From Salinisphaera orenii subsp. orenii MK-B5 (GTDB lineage Bacteria > Pseudomonadota > Gammaproteobacteria > Nevskiales > Salinisphaeraceae), in contig NZ_AYKH01000023.1 of assembly GCF_003788635.1 (NCBI RefSeq), positions 124,001 through 188,000 on the forward strand: DNA of 64,000 nucleotides, written 5' to 3'. The notes beneath the pieces are model-generated. The model had not been told where the DNA came from. It saw nothing but the letters and a program-made list of their open reading frames with translations, and did not search any database. How positions within the stretch are numbered: the stretch's first letter is position 1; each line of letters begins with the position of its first letter. This document shows positions 35,706 through 46,004 of the stretch, one piece after another. The translations under genes and the position numbers were made by a program.

Positions 35706-36734
35706 ATGGACACCCAAGCACTCGAACAGACCGCCCGGGCGATGATCGCCGACGGCAAGGGGCTGCTCGCCATCGACGAGAGCACGCCGACCTGTGGCAA
35801 GCGCTTCGCCGACTACGGCATCGACAACACCGAGGATAACCGCCGCGACTATCGGGCGCTGCTGCTGAGCACGCCGGGCCTCGGCGAGAACGTCAGCGGC
35901 GCGATCCTGTACGACGAGACGCTGCGGATGACCACCGCCGACGGCACTCCCTTCGCCCGCATGATGGCCGATCACGGCATCATTCCCGGCATCAAGGTCG
36001 ACACGGGCGCCAAAGATCTGGCTGGTCACCCGGGCGAAAAGGTCACCGAAGGCCTGGACGGCCTGCGCGAGCGGCTGGCCGAATACCACGACATGGGCGC
36101 CCGATTCGCCAAGTGGCGGGCGGTCATCACGATCGGCGACGGCCTGCCCAGCCGCGGCTGCTATGCCGCGAACGCCCACGCACTCGCCCGCTACGCCGCC
36201 CTGTGCCAGGAAGCAGGCATCGTGCCGATCGTCGAACCCGAGGTGCTGCTCGACGGCGACCACGACATCGATCGCTGCTACGCGGTGACGGAGGAGACAC
36301 TCACGCGTCTGTTCGCGGAACTGCGCGATCAGAACGTGCATCTGCCGGGGCTCATCCTGAAGGCGAGCATGGTGCTGCCGGGCAAGAACGCCGCCCAGCA
36401 GGCCGACATGCGCGAAGTCGCGGCGGCGACGCTGCGCTGTCTCTACGCCACGGTGCCGGCCTCGGTGCCCGGTGTGGCGTTCCTTTCCGGGGGCCAGAGC
36501 AATGAGGACGCCACCGCGCATCTGGACGCGATGAACCGGCTCGACGGCGGCCGCGCGCCCTGGAAGCTGACGTTCTCCTACGCCCGCGCGCTGCAGCAGC
36601 CGGCACTGGATATCTGGCGCGGCGAGGCCGCGAACGTCGACAAGGCCCAGGCCGCCCTGGCCCATCGTGCCCGCTGCAATCGAGCCGCCGCGCAGGGGCG
36701 CTACGATCCGGCGCAGGAGAAGCAGGTCGCCTGA
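35706..36734 (+). CDS. fba: Class I fructose-bisphosphate aldolase
   Basis: 342 residues. Schiff-base (metal-independent) aldolase of the type otherwise common in eukaryotes: the N-terminal GKGLLAIDESTPTCGKRF, AKWR with Lys136, VEPEVLLDGDHD, and the Schiff-base Lys219 in LILKASMVLPG. It joins dihydroxyacetone phosphate with glyceraldehyde 3-phosphate or erythrose 4-phosphate in the Calvin cycle. AGGAGGAG precedes the ATG. It lies 43 bases after tkt and 60 before prk. Many proteobacterial cbb operons carry a class II enzyme here instead. Confidence 0.93.
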   Translation: MDTQALEQTARAMIADGKGLLAIDESTPTCGKRFADYGIDNTEDNRRDYRALLLSTPGLGENVSGAILYDETLRMTTADGTPFARMMADHGIIPGIKVDTGAKDLAGHPGEKVTEGLDGLRERLAEYHDMGARFAKWRAVITIGDGLPSRGCYAANAHALARYAALCQEAGIVPIVEPEVLLDGDHDIDRCYAVTEETLTRLFAELRDQNVHLPGLILKASMVLPGKNAAQQADMREVAAATLRCLYATVPASVPGVAFLSGGQSNEDATAHLDAMNRLDGGRAPWKLTFSYARALQQPALDIWRGEAANVDKAQAALAHRARCNRAAAQGRYDPAQEKQVA

Positions 36735-36794
36735 TCGAGGCCCTACGGGACGTCAACGCGCGATCGCGCGACTGCAGCAATCGGGAGACACACG

Positions 36795-37676
36795 ATGTCG
36801 ATCAAGCATCCGGTGTTCGCGGTGACCGGTTCGTCCGGCGCCGGCACATCGACCGTTCGCGAGGCGATGGAGCACATCTTCCGCCGCGACGGGTTCAAGG
36901 CCGCCACGGTGGAGGGCGACTGCTTCCACAAGTACGAACGCATGGAGATGAAGCGCCAGGTCAAGCTGGCCGAGGAGGAGGGCCGCCACTTCAGCCATTT
37001 CGGCCCGGAAGCCAACCACTTCGACAAGCTGGAGGCGCTGTTCCGCGAGCACGGCGAGAGCGGCGGCGGCAAGCGCCGCCACTACCTGCACAACGCGGAG
37101 GAGGCAAAGGCCTGGGACCAGGAGCCCGGCACCTTCACCCCCTGGGAGGAGGTGCCCCAGGACTGCGATCTGCTGTTCTACGAAGGCCTGCATGGCGGCG
37201 TGACCACCGACGAGGTGGATGTCGCCCGCCATGTGGATCTGCTCGTGGGCGTGGTGCCGATCATCAACCTCGAGTGGATCCAGAAGCTGCACCGCGACAA
37301 GCTCGCTCGCGGCTACAGCACCGAGGCGGTCATGGACGTGATCCTGCGGCGCATGCACGACTACGTGCATTACATCACGCCGCAGTTCTCGCGCACGCAC
37401 ATCAACTTTCAGCGCGTGCCGACGGTGGATACCTCCAATCCGTTCATCAGCCGCTGGATTCCGAGCCTCGACGAAAGCCTCATCGTGATCCGCTTCCGCG
37501 ATCCCAAGAAGATCAACGTCGACTTCCAGTATCTGCAGTCGATGATCCATGACTCGTTCATGTCCCGCCGCAACACGCTCGTGGTGCCCGGCGGCAAGAT
37601 GAGCTTCGCGATGGAGATCATCATGCAGCCGCTGATCGAGTCGATGGTCACGACCGGGGTCGTGCGCTATCGCTGA
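36795..37676 (+). CDS. cbbP: Phosphoribulokinase
   Basis: 293 residues, the bacterial (octameric) type. It phosphorylates ribulose 5-phosphate to ribulose 1,5-bisphosphate, the RuBisCO substrate, and is diagnostic for the Calvin cycle. P-loop GSSGAGTST at 12-20, VEGDCFHKYER (catalytic Asp42 region), FYEGLHGG, and HRDKLARGYSTEAVMDVILRRMHDYVHYITPQFSRTHINFQRVP are all present. GGGAG precedes the ATG. It converges with cbbR, whose stop lies 9 bases beyond. Confidence 0.96.
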   Translation: MSIKHPVFAVTGSSGAGTSTVREAMEHIFRRDGFKAATVEGDCFHKYERMEMKRQVKLAEEEGRHFSHFGPEANHFDKLEALFREHGESGGGKRRHYLHNAEEAKAWDQEPGTFTPWEEVPQDCDLLFYEGLHGGVTTDEVDVARHVDLLVGVVPIINLEWIQKLHRDKLARGYSTEAVMDVILRRMHDYVHYITPQFSRTHINFQRVPTVDTSNPFISRWIPSLDESLIVIRFRDPKKINVDFQYLQSMIHDSFMSRRNTLVVPGGKMSFAMEIIMQPLIESMVTTGVVRYR

Positions 37677-37685
37677 GACACGGCC

Positions 37686-38624
37686 CTACGGATGACCGGT
37701 CACGAGGCCGGCGGCCTTTGCGGCCGTCGGCCAGACCGTGTCCGCGTGGTCGGCCAGAAAGGCCCGGAATGCCTCGGCTGCCGGCGACAGGCGCTTGCCG
37801 TCCCGATGCACCATGTACCAGTGGCGCACGATCGGGAAATGCGCCACATCCAGTATCTGGAGCCGGTTTGCGTAGAGATCCAGCTCCAGCGTATGCGCCG
37901 AAACCAGCCCCAGGCCCAGTCCGGCACTGACGGCCTGCTTGATCGCCTCGTTGCTGGTCATGACCATGGCGGGCTGGAATTCGACCTGGTGACGGCGGGC
38001 GAAGCGTGTCATCGCCGCCCGGGTGCCGGAGCCCTCCTCGCGCACCACGAACCGCTCGGCCGCCAGCGCCTTGAGCGGGATCCGCTTCCGGTCCTCCAGC
38101 GGATGACCGATGGGCGCGATCACCACCAGCGGGTTCTCCATGAAGGCCTCGCCCACCAGCCCCTGGTCGGCCGGCGGTTCGCCCATCACGACCAGATCGA
38201 TGCGATTGTCCTGGAGCAGCTTGAGCAGCGCCTGCCGGTTGGTCACCGACAGGTTGATCGCGACCTCCGGATACTCGCGGTGGAAGGCCGCGATCAGATG
38301 GGTGATGAAATAGTTGGCCGTGGTGGCCACGGCGACGTAGAGGCTGCCCTTCGACACCCCCTTGAGTCGCGCCACGACGTCGCCGATCTCGTCGATCTGG
38401 GCGGCGATCGTGCGCGCGTAGCGCAGGATCTCCTCGCCCGCCGTGGTCAGGTAGATCTGCTTGCCGAACTGCTCGAACAGCGCCAGACCCACCGCTTCCT
38501 CGAGACTCTTGACCTGGATCGAGACCGCCGGCTGCGTCAGATGCATCTCCTCCGCCGCCCGCGTGTAGCTCGCGTGCCGGGCCACGGCCTCGAAAACCTT
38601 GAGTTGGCGGAGGGTTATGTTCAT
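37686..38624 (-). CDS. cbbR: LysR-type transcriptional regulator CbbR
   Basis: 312 residues. N-terminal winged helix-turn-helix MNITLRQLKVFEAVARHASYTRAAEEMHLTQPAVSIQVKSLEEAVGLALFEQFGKQIYLTTAGEEIL, followed by the periplasmic-binding-like effector domain (GSLYVAVATTANYFITHLIAAFHREYPEVAINLSVTNRQALLKLLQDNRIDLVVMGEPP). These segments and the divergent position to cbbL identify CbbR, the activator of CO2-fixation genes in response to metabolites such as RuBP or NADPH. It is transcribed away from cbbL and toward prk, so it stands between the two cbb blocks and may control both. Confidence 0.93.
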   Translation of the reverse strand: MNITLRQLKVFEAVARHASYTRAAEEMHLTQPAVSIQVKSLEEAVGLALFEQFGKQIYLTTAGEEILRYARTIAAQIDEIGDVVARLKGVSKGSLYVAVATTANYFITHLIAAFHREYPEVAINLSVTNRQALLKLLQDNRIDLVVMGEPPADQGLVGEAFMENPLVVIAPIGHPLEDRKRIPLKALAAERFVVREEGSGTRAAMTRFARRHQVEFQPAMVMTSNEAIKQAVSAGLGLGLVSAHTLELDLYANRLQILDVAHFPIVRHWYMVHRDGKRLSPAAEAFRAFLADHADTVWPTAAKAAGLVTGHP

Positions 38625-38689
38625 TCAACGCACCGAATCGGGGGACTTGCGAGGCGGCGTTACCGGGTCAACGCATCGCCTCATATTTT

Positions 38690-38743
38690 CTTATCCAAAC
38701 AATAATAACTATTTACTTTTATTTATCAATGACCGGTTCTAGT
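38690..38743 (+). promoter_or_regulatory. cbbR-cbbL intergenic operator/promoter region
   Basis: AT-rich segment with CTTATCC (38690-38696), the interrupted palindrome TTAT-N7-ATAA (38691-38705), TTTACTTTTATTTATCAATG (38712-38731) and TCTAGT (38738-38743) as a possible -10. The order CTTATCC, then TTTACT, then TTATCAA matches the region upstream of tkt. Expected to be the CbbR-activated cbbL promoter; exact promoter elements are uncertain because the TTTACT-TCTAGT spacing is 20. Confidence 0.55.
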
Positions 38744-38747
38744 CTGA

Positions 38748-40247
<1,500 letters not shown>

Positions 40248-40273
40248 GACGCGATCGAATCAGGAGACACGCC

Positions 40274-40690
40274 ATGCGTATTACCCAGGGCACCTTTTCC
40301 TTCCTGCCGGATCTCACCGACGAGCAGATCAAGAGGCAGGTCAAATACTGTCTCGACAACGGCTGGGCCGTGAGCCTCGAGTACACCGACGACCCGCATC
40401 CCCGCAACACCTACTGGGAGATGTACGGACAGCCAATGTTCGACCTGCGAGACCCCGCCGGGCTGATGATGGATCTGGAGGAGTGCCGCAAGACCTATCC
40501 GAAGCACTACATCCGGGTCACCGCGTTCGACAGCACGCACCAGTGGGAGACCCCGCGGCTGTCGTTCATCGTCAACCGTCCGCCCGAGGAGCCGGGCTTC
40601 CGTCTGAAGCGTCAGGAGCAGGAGGGCCGCAAGGTCCGCTACACCATCGACAGCTACGCCAGCGATCAGCCGGAGGGTCAGCGGTACTGA
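40274..40690 (+). CDS. cbbS: RuBisCO small subunit, red type
   Basis: 138 residues: [31 protein letters not shown], then [25 protein letters not shown], and the C-terminal extension after [17 protein letters not shown] that forms the beta-hairpins filling the central pore in red-type enzymes. It caps the L8 core of CbbL. AGGAG precedes the ATG; 26 bases after cbbL. The C-terminal extension supports form IC/ID assignment. Confidence 0.97.
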   Translation: MRITQGTFSFLPDLTDEQIKRQVKYCLDNGWAVSLEYTDDPHPRNTYWEMYGQPMFDLRDPAGLMMDLEECRKTYPKHYIRVTAFDSTHQWETPRLSFIVNRPPEEPGFRLKRQEQEGRKVRYTIDSYASDQPEGQRY

Positions 40691-40734
40691 GTCGCCGCTG
40701 ACGGGGTGGACCACGGATACAACAGGAGACGGTG

Positions 40735-41679
40735 ATGAGTGTTGCCGACAAGCCGGACGAGACCCGGGCGGACGAGAAGACGCTGGATGCCGATGCGAAG
40801 GTGGATCTGGATGCGGTCTTCGAGGAGTCCCGCATTCAGGAGGTCTTCGATCAGCTCGACCACGATCTCGTCGGGCTCAAGCCGGTCAAGACCCGCATTC
40901 GCGAGATCGCCGCCCTGCTGCTGGTCGACCATGTCCGACGCCAGTTCGATCTGGCGTCGGACAGCCCCACCCTGCACATGTGCTTCACCGGCAACCCGGG
41001 GACCGGCAAGACCACCGTCGCCGAGCGCATGGCCGACATCCTGCACAAGCTGGACTACATCCGCGAGGGGCATCTGGTCTCGGTCACCCGCGACGATCTC
41101 GTGGGCCGGTACATCGGCCACACCGCGCCCAAGACCAAGGAGGTGATCAAGCGCGCGATGGGCGGCGTACTGTTCATCGACGAGGCCTACTATCTCTATC
41201 GGCCCGAGAACGAGCGCGATTACGGCCAGGAGTCCATCGAGATCCTGCTGCAGGTCATGGAGAACAACCGCGACGACCTCGTGGTGATCCTGGCCGGCTA
41301 CAAGGACCGCATGGATCGCTTCTTCGAATCCAATCCGGGATTCCGCTCGCGCATCGCCCACCACATCGACTTCCCCGACTATCGGGCCGACGAGCTCGAG
41401 TCGATCGGCGAGCTGATGATGAACGAGGAGAACTACCACTTCAGCGACGACGCCCGGCAGGCGTTCTCCGAGTACATCGAGCGCCGCATGCGCCAGCCCC
41501 ACTTCGCCAACGCCCGATCGATCCGCAACGCGCTGGATCGCATGCGCCTGCGTCAGGCCAAGCGCCTGTTCGAGGCCCGCGGCTCGATCACCAAGTCCGA
41601 CCTGATCACCATCCAGGCCGACGACGTGCGCGCCAGCCGGGTGTTCGACGAACCGCTCGACGACGAGGCCGGGGCATGA
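40735..41679 (+). CDS. cbbX: Red-type RuBisCO activase CbbX
   Basis: 314-residue AAA+ protein. It remodels inhibited red-type RuBisCO, threading the large-subunit C-terminus through its hexamer pore, and is stimulated by RuBP. Walker A GNPGTGKT at 86-93, the pore-loop RYIGHT near 125-130, Walker B VLFIDEA near 145-151, and an arginine-finger region [11 protein letters not shown]. Only form IC/ID enzymes use this activase, matching cbbL/cbbS here. AGGAG precedes the ATG at 40735; its stop overlaps the next start (ATGA). Confidence 0.96.
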   Translation: MSVADKPDETRADEKTLDADAKVDLDAVFEESRIQEVFDQLDHDLVGLKPVKTRIREIAALLLVDHVRRQFDLASDSPTLHMCFTGNPGTGKTTVAERMADILHKLDYIREGHLVSVTRDDLVGRYIGHTAPKTKEVIKRAMGGVLFIDEAYYLYRPENERDYGQESIEILLQVMENNRDDLVVILAGYKDRMDRFFESNPGFRSRIAHHIDFPDYRADELESIGELMMNEENYHFSDDARQAFSEYIERRMRQPHFANARSIRNALDRMRLRQAKRLFEARGSITKSDLITIQADDVRASRVFDEPLDDEAGA

Positions 41680-42353
41680 GCGCCCGCGATCTCATCATCG
41701 CGCCGTCGATCCTCTCGGCGGACTTCGCCCACCTGGGCGACGAGGTCGACGCGGTGCTCGCCGCCGGCGCCGACTGGATCCACGTGGACGTCATGGACGG
41801 GCATTTCGTGCCCAACATCACGATCGGGCCGCTGATCGTCGAGGCGCTGCGCCGGCACGGCGACGCCACGCTGGACACGCATCTGATGATCGCACCGGCC
41901 GACCCATATCTGGAGGCCTTCGCCAAGGCCGGTGCGGACATCCTCTCGGTGCAGGCCGAAGCCGGACCGCATCTGCACCGTTCGCTGCAGAACGTGCGCA
42001 ACCTCGGCGTTCGCGCGGGCGTCGTGCTCAACCCAGCGACGCCGGTCGAGGCGGTGGCCCACGTGATCGACGACGTCGACCTGATTCTCGTGATGTCCGT
42101 CAATCCGGGTTTCGGCGGCCAGACATTCATTGGCTCGGTACTGCCGAAGATCGAACGCCTGCGGGCCATGATCGGCGAGCGTGACATCCGGCTCGAGGTC
42201 GACGGCGGTGTGACCGCGGACAACGCCGGCGACATCGTGGCCGCCGGCGCCGACACGCTCGTCGCCGGCTCCGCGGTGTTCCGCGGCGGTCCCGCGGCCT
42301 ACGCCGACAACATCCGCGCCATCCGGGCGGCCGGCGAGGCCGCCCTGGCCTGA
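41676..42353 (+). CDS. rpe: Ribulose-phosphate 3-epimerase
   Basis: 225-residue TIM barrel. It interconverts ribulose 5-phosphate and xylulose 5-phosphate, regenerating the RuBP precursor. Family features: [32 protein letters not shown] (metal His/Asp), [19 protein letters not shown] and [11 protein letters not shown] with [12 protein letters not shown]. The start overlaps the cbbX stop by 4 bases, so it is the last gene of the cbbLSX-rpe operon (the cbbE position). Confidence 0.95.
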   Translation: MSARDLIIAPSILSADFAHLGDEVDAVLAAGADWIHVDVMDGHFVPNITIGPLIVEALRRHGDATLDTHLMIAPADPYLEAFAKAGADILSVQAEAGPHLHRSLQNVRNLGVRAGVVLNPATPVEAVAHVIDDVDLILVMSVNPGFGGQTFIGSVLPKIERLRAMIGERDIRLEVDGGVTADNAGDIVAAGADTLVAGSAVFRGGPAAYADNIRAIRAAGEAALA

Positions 42354-42564
42354 CCCGGCGTTCGACGCGGCTGTCGCGGGCGCGCGGCACTCGCCCGACC
42401 GCCGCCACGTGCCGAGCGAACCGGCGCGTCGACGCACGCTGCCAGAACGATCGGACGATCCTGCGTTTTCGGATCGTTGCCGCCGTCATCCCGACGTCGC
42501 GACCGCCGCTGCCGATGCCGACGTCTTGGCAGCATGCGATCGCGCGGGTAACGTCTCGCCCATC

Positions 42565-43593
42565 ATGATTGAAACCGCCGCCCACACGATCGCCGCCACG
42601 GCGGATCGCGACGACGACCCGGCCGCTGCCGCCGCGGACTGGCCCGCATGGCCGACCTACGGCCTGGTCGAGGATCTCCTGCCGGTGCTAATGCGCTGGC
42701 GCAACGCCGGACGGCGCGCGGCGCTGGCCACGCTCGTGACGATCGAGGGCTCGTCGCCGCGGCCGCTGGGCAGCGAGATGGCCGTCAGCGATCACGGCGA
42801 GGTCGCCGGCTATGTCTCCGGCGGCTGTGTCGAAGGCGCCGTCGCCGCCCATGCGGCCGGCGTGCTCGCCGGCGGTCCGCCGGTGATGCTCGACTACGGC
42901 GCCGGCAGCCCGGTGCTCGACGTGCAGCTGACCTGCGGCGGCCGCATCGGCATATTCGTGCGCGCGCTGTCCGATCTCGACACGTATGTGGACACGCTGC
43001 ATGCCGCGCGTCGGGCGCGTCGTGCGATCGAGGTCACCGTCGATCTGGACGACGGCCGCCATCTGTTCGACACCGCGCTGCCGCCGGGGCGGCACGGATT
43101 CCGCAGACAGCATCTGCCGCCGCCCCGGCTGGTCGTCGCCGGCGGCGACCCGGTCACGCTGGCGTTGTGCCAGCTTGCGCCCACCTTCGGCTTCGAGACG
43201 ATCCTGCTGCGGCCCTACGGCCCGAGCTGCGCCCCGCCCGGCACGACGCTGACGCACTATGACACCCGACCGCTGGCGCGGGCACTGTCCGAGTTGCATC
43301 TGGATGCGCATACCGCCGTCTACACGCTGACCCACGATCTCGATGACGACGACCGCGTGCTCGCGCATGCTCTGGCCTCGCCGGCGTTCGCCATCGGTGC
43401 GCTCGGCAGCCGGCGCAAGACCCGTGAACGGGCCGCTCGTCTGCGCGATGCCGGGTTCGACGCCGCGGCCATCGATCGGCTCAACAGCCCGGCCGGACTG
43501 GACATCGACGCCCGGCAGCCCCGGGAGATCGCACTCTCGGTGCTCGCCGAACTCACCACGCACCGGCCGCACGCAGACGCCGGCACCTGTTGA
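42565..43593 (+). CDS. XdhC/PaoD-type molybdoenzyme maturation factor
   Basis: 342 residues. XdhC-family proteins bind molybdenum cofactor, promote its sulfuration and insert it into xanthine-oxidase-type enzymes. The N-terminal domain shows RRAALATLVTIEGSSPRPLGSEMAVSDHGEVAGYVSGGCVEGAV, including the conserved Cys in SGGCVEG. The C-terminal Rossmann-type domain starts at LPPPRLVVAGGDPVTLAL, where family members usually have a GAGH signature; here it reads AGGDP. It directly precedes the MocA-like gene and the PaoABC-like genes, so it most likely matures that enzyme. The ATG at 42565 lacks a clear ribosome site. Confidence 0.82.
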   Translation: MIETAAHTIAATADRDDDPAAAAADWPAWPTYGLVEDLLPVLMRWRNAGRRAALATLVTIEGSSPRPLGSEMAVSDHGEVAGYVSGGCVEGAVAAHAAGVLAGGPPVMLDYGAGSPVLDVQLTCGGRIGIFVRALSDLDTYVDTLHAARRARRAIEVTVDLDDGRHLFDTALPPGRHGFRRQHLPPPRLVVAGGDPVTLALCQLAPTFGFETILLRPYGPSCAPPGTTLTHYDTRPLARALSELHLDAHTAVYTLTHDLDDDDRVLAHALASPAFAIGALGSRRKTRERAARLRDAGFDAAAIDRLNSPAGLDIDARQPREIALSVLAELTTHRPHADAGTC

Positions 43594-44213
43594 CCGCGGC
43601 GATCGTGCTGGCGGCCGGCCGCTCGCAGCGCTACGGCCGCGCCAACAAACTGCTGGAAGCGACGCCCGACGGGCCGTTGATCGGCCATGTCCTCGACGTC
43701 CTGGCCGCCGCCCCGGTACGTCCCATCGTGGTGGTGGTCGGCGCCGATGGTCGGCGTGTGGCCCGAATCGCGCGCCGGCACGTCGCGCATTCGGGGCGGC
43801 TGCGCGTCGTGTCGAACGCGGCCTACCGCGAGGGCATGGCGTCGTCGCTGCGGGCGGGTCTATCGGCACTGCCGCCGCACTGCGGTGGCGCCCTGGTCTG
43901 TCTCGCGGACACGCCCGGCCTGGATCGGCGGCTGATCCGGCGTCTGCTGGCCCACCGCCGCCCCGGCGTGGATGTCGCGCGCCCCCAGCATGGCGGCGTG
44001 CCGGGCCATCCGGTCTATCTGTCGCAGCGTCTGATTACCGATTTAACGGATCTCGCGGGCGATCGGGGGGCGCAGCCGATCATTCGACGGGTCCCCGCGC
44101 ATCGCCGGCGGACATTCGAAGCCGGCATCGAGGCCGTACGGGATATCGACACGCCCGGGGCGCTGCGCCGATTCGTTTCGGCGTCACGGCGCGGTCACAA
44201 ATCGTCACGATAG
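43590..44213 (+). CDS. MocA-like molybdenum cofactor cytidylyltransferase
   Basis: 207 residues of the MobA/MocA NTP-transferase family. N-terminal nucleotide-binding loop AAIVLAAGRSQRYGRANKLLE, then ADTPGLDRRLIRRLL (metal-binding Asp), and PGHPVYLSQRLITDL. MocA adds CMP to Mo-molybdopterin, producing the cytosine-dinucleotide form used by PaoABC-type oxidoreductases, so the context favours MocA over the GMP-specific MobA. The start is TTG at 43590, overlapping the xdhC stop (TTGA), so the two are translationally coupled. Confidence 0.82.
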   Translation: MTAAIVLAAGRSQRYGRANKLLEATPDGPLIGHVLDVLAAAPVRPIVVVVGADGRRVARIARRHVAHSGRLRVVSNAAYREGMASSLRAGLSALPPHCGGALVCLADTPGLDRRLIRRLLAHRRPGVDVARPQHGGVPGHPVYLSQRLITDLTDLAGDRGAQPIIRRVPAHRRRTFEAGIEAVRDIDTPGALRRFVSASRRGHKSSR

Positions 44214-44326
44214 TCAAAGCCAAAACAAAGCGCGCCGGCGATCGTATAGGCTATTCATACAGCGCGGCGACAACGCGCGTTCCACCGAGTGACGCATCGG
44301 TCGCAGGCCGATCAACGGAGAAAACG

Positions 44327-44998
44327 ATGGCAGACGATAACGACAGTCGCGGCCGGGGGGCCGATCGCCCCGAACGCGACGAGTTGACGCACTCCCCCTC
44401 CCGTCGGCGCTTCATGAAGAGCGTCGGAATGTCGAGTCTGGCCGCGGCGACCACCGGCGCCGGCCTGGGGAACGCCTGGGCCGACGAGGGCGCGTCCGAG
44501 ACCGAGGCCGCCGACGCCCCGGCTGAAGGCACCACCCGCGTGTCGTTCAAGATCAACGGCCAGGCCAAGCAGATCGACGTCGCACCGAACGTGATCCTGC
44601 TGGACGCGATCCGGGACGAGCTGCAGCTGACCGGTACCAAGAAGGGCTGCGACCACGGCCAGTGCGGTGCCTGCAACGTGCAGGTCAACGGCACCGTCAT
44701 CAATTCCTGCCTGAGCCTGGCGGTCATGCATGAGGGCGACGACATCACCACGGTCGAGGGCCTGTCCCGTAACGACGGCGAGTTGGGGCCGCTCCAGCAG
44801 GCCTTTCTCGAGCACGACGCCTATCAGTGCGGCTACTGCACCTCCGGTCAGATGATGACCGCCGACTATGTGCTCAAGAGCAAGCACATCGGCAGCGACG
44901 ATGCCGCGGTGCGCGAAGCCATGAGCGGCAACATCTGCCGCTGCGGCGCCTATAAGAACATCCTGTCGGCGGTGCAGTCGGCCCGCGGCAAGGTCTAG
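44327..44998 (+). CDS. paoA: Periplasmic aldehyde oxidoreductase, 2Fe-2S subunit (PaoA-like)
   Basis: 223 residues. A twin-arginine signal (SRRRFMK at 25-31 followed by a hydrophobic stretch to about 52) exports the folded enzyme. The iron-sulfur domains carry eight cysteines: Cys108, 113, 116 and 128 for the plant-type cluster, and Cys168, 171, 204 and 206 for the second 2Fe-2S. In E. coli PaoABC this subunit alone bears the Tat signal for the heterotrimer; the same holds here, since the B and C products have none. GGAG lies upstream. First of three tightly spaced genes. Confidence 0.9.
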   Translation: MADDNDSRGRGADRPERDELTHSPSRRRFMKSVGMSSLAAATTGAGLGNAWADEGASETEAADAPAEGTTRVSFKINGQAKQIDVAPNVILLDAIRDELQLTGTKKGCDHGQCGACNVQVNGTVINSCLSLAVMHEGDDITTVEGLSRNDGELGPLQQAFLEHDAYQCGYCTSGQMMTADYVLKSKHIGSDDAAVREAMSGNICRCGAYKNILSAVQSARGKV

Positions 44999-45007
44999 GA
45001 GCAGGAC

Positions 45008-45988
45008 ATGCGAAATTTTGCCTACCAACGCGCGGGCAGTGTGGACGCGGCGGTGGCCGCCCATAGCGGTCAATCGTCGTCCTTCGTGGCCGGCGGTACC
45101 ACCCTGCTCGATCTCGTCAAGCTCGACGTCATGCAGCCGGAACGGATCGTCGACGTGCGATCGTTACCGCTCTACGACGTCGAAAGACTCGACGACGGCC
45201 GGCTCAAGGTCGGCGCGATGGTGACCAACACCGATCTCGCCCATCACCCGATCGTGACCGAAAACTATCGCGTGCTCTCCGAAGCCCTGCTGGCGGGCGC
45301 ATCCACGTCGCTGCGCAACAAGGCGACCACCGGCGGCAACGTCATGCAGCGGGTGCGCTGCCCGTACTTCCGCGACGGCGTCTCGGCCTGCAACAAGCGC
45401 GAACCGGGCTCGGGCTGTGCCGCGATCGGCGGCCTCAACCGCAGCGTGCACGCCGTGCTCGGCACCAGCGACCAGTGCATTGCCAGTCATCCCTCGGACA
45501 TGTGCGTGGCCATGGCCGCGATCGGCGCGACCGTGCTCGTATCGGGTCCGAACGGCGAGCGCGAGATCGATTTCCTCGATTTCCATCTGCTGCCGGGCGA
45601 TTCGCCGGACAAGGAGCATGCGCTCGAAGCCGACGAGCTGATCACGCACGTCGTACTGGACGCGCCGATGGAGGGCAATCGCTCGCACTATCTCAAGCTG
45701 CGCGACCGGGCGTCGTATCAGTTCGCCCTGGCCTCGAGCGGTGTGGTCATCGCAACAGAAGGCGGCACGATCCGCGACGCGCGCATTGCGCTCGGCGGCG
45801 TGGGCACCAAGCCCTGGCGCGCGACCGAGGCCGAGCAATCGCTGATCGGCAAACCTGCCAACGAAGCCAGCTTTCAACACGCCGCCGAGCTCGCCTTCAA
45901 AGAGGCGACCGCCTATGAACACAACGCGTTCAAGATCCCGCTCGGTCAGCAGGCGATCGTACGCAGCCTGACCACGGTCACGGCCTGA
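45008..45988 (+). CDS. paoB: Periplasmic aldehyde oxidoreductase, FAD subunit with 4Fe-4S cluster (PaoB-like)
   Basis: 326 residues. FAD-binding segments FVAGGTTLLDLVKLDV and TTGGNVMQ flank an insertion with four cysteines, Cys118, 128, 137 and 157 (RCPYFRD, SACNKREPGSGC, SDQC), the 4Fe-4S motif typical of PaoB/YagS and absent from ordinary xanthine dehydrogenase FAD subunits. It passes electrons from the Mo subunit's iron-sulfur chain to an acceptor, probably a periplasmic one given export. GGAG precedes the ATG, 9 bases after paoA. Confidence 0.9.
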   Translation: MRNFAYQRAGSVDAAVAAHSGQSSSFVAGGTTLLDLVKLDVMQPERIVDVRSLPLYDVERLDDGRLKVGAMVTNTDLAHHPIVTENYRVLSEALLAGASTSLRNKATTGGNVMQRVRCPYFRDGVSACNKREPGSGCAAIGGLNRSVHAVLGTSDQCIASHPSDMCVAMAAIGATVLVSGPNGEREIDFLDFHLLPGDSPDKEHALEADELITHVVLDAPMEGNRSHYLKLRDRASYQFALASSGVVIATEGGTIRDARIALGGVGTKPWRATEAEQSLIGKPANEASFQHAAELAFKEATAYEHNAFKIPLGQQAIVRSLTTVTA

Positions 45989-46004
45989 GCGAAGGAGTCA
46001 GTAC

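Noticed and set aside
33554-35800. 748-codon minus-strand frame over tkt
   Set aside because: Antisense shadow of transketolase in GC-rich DNA.
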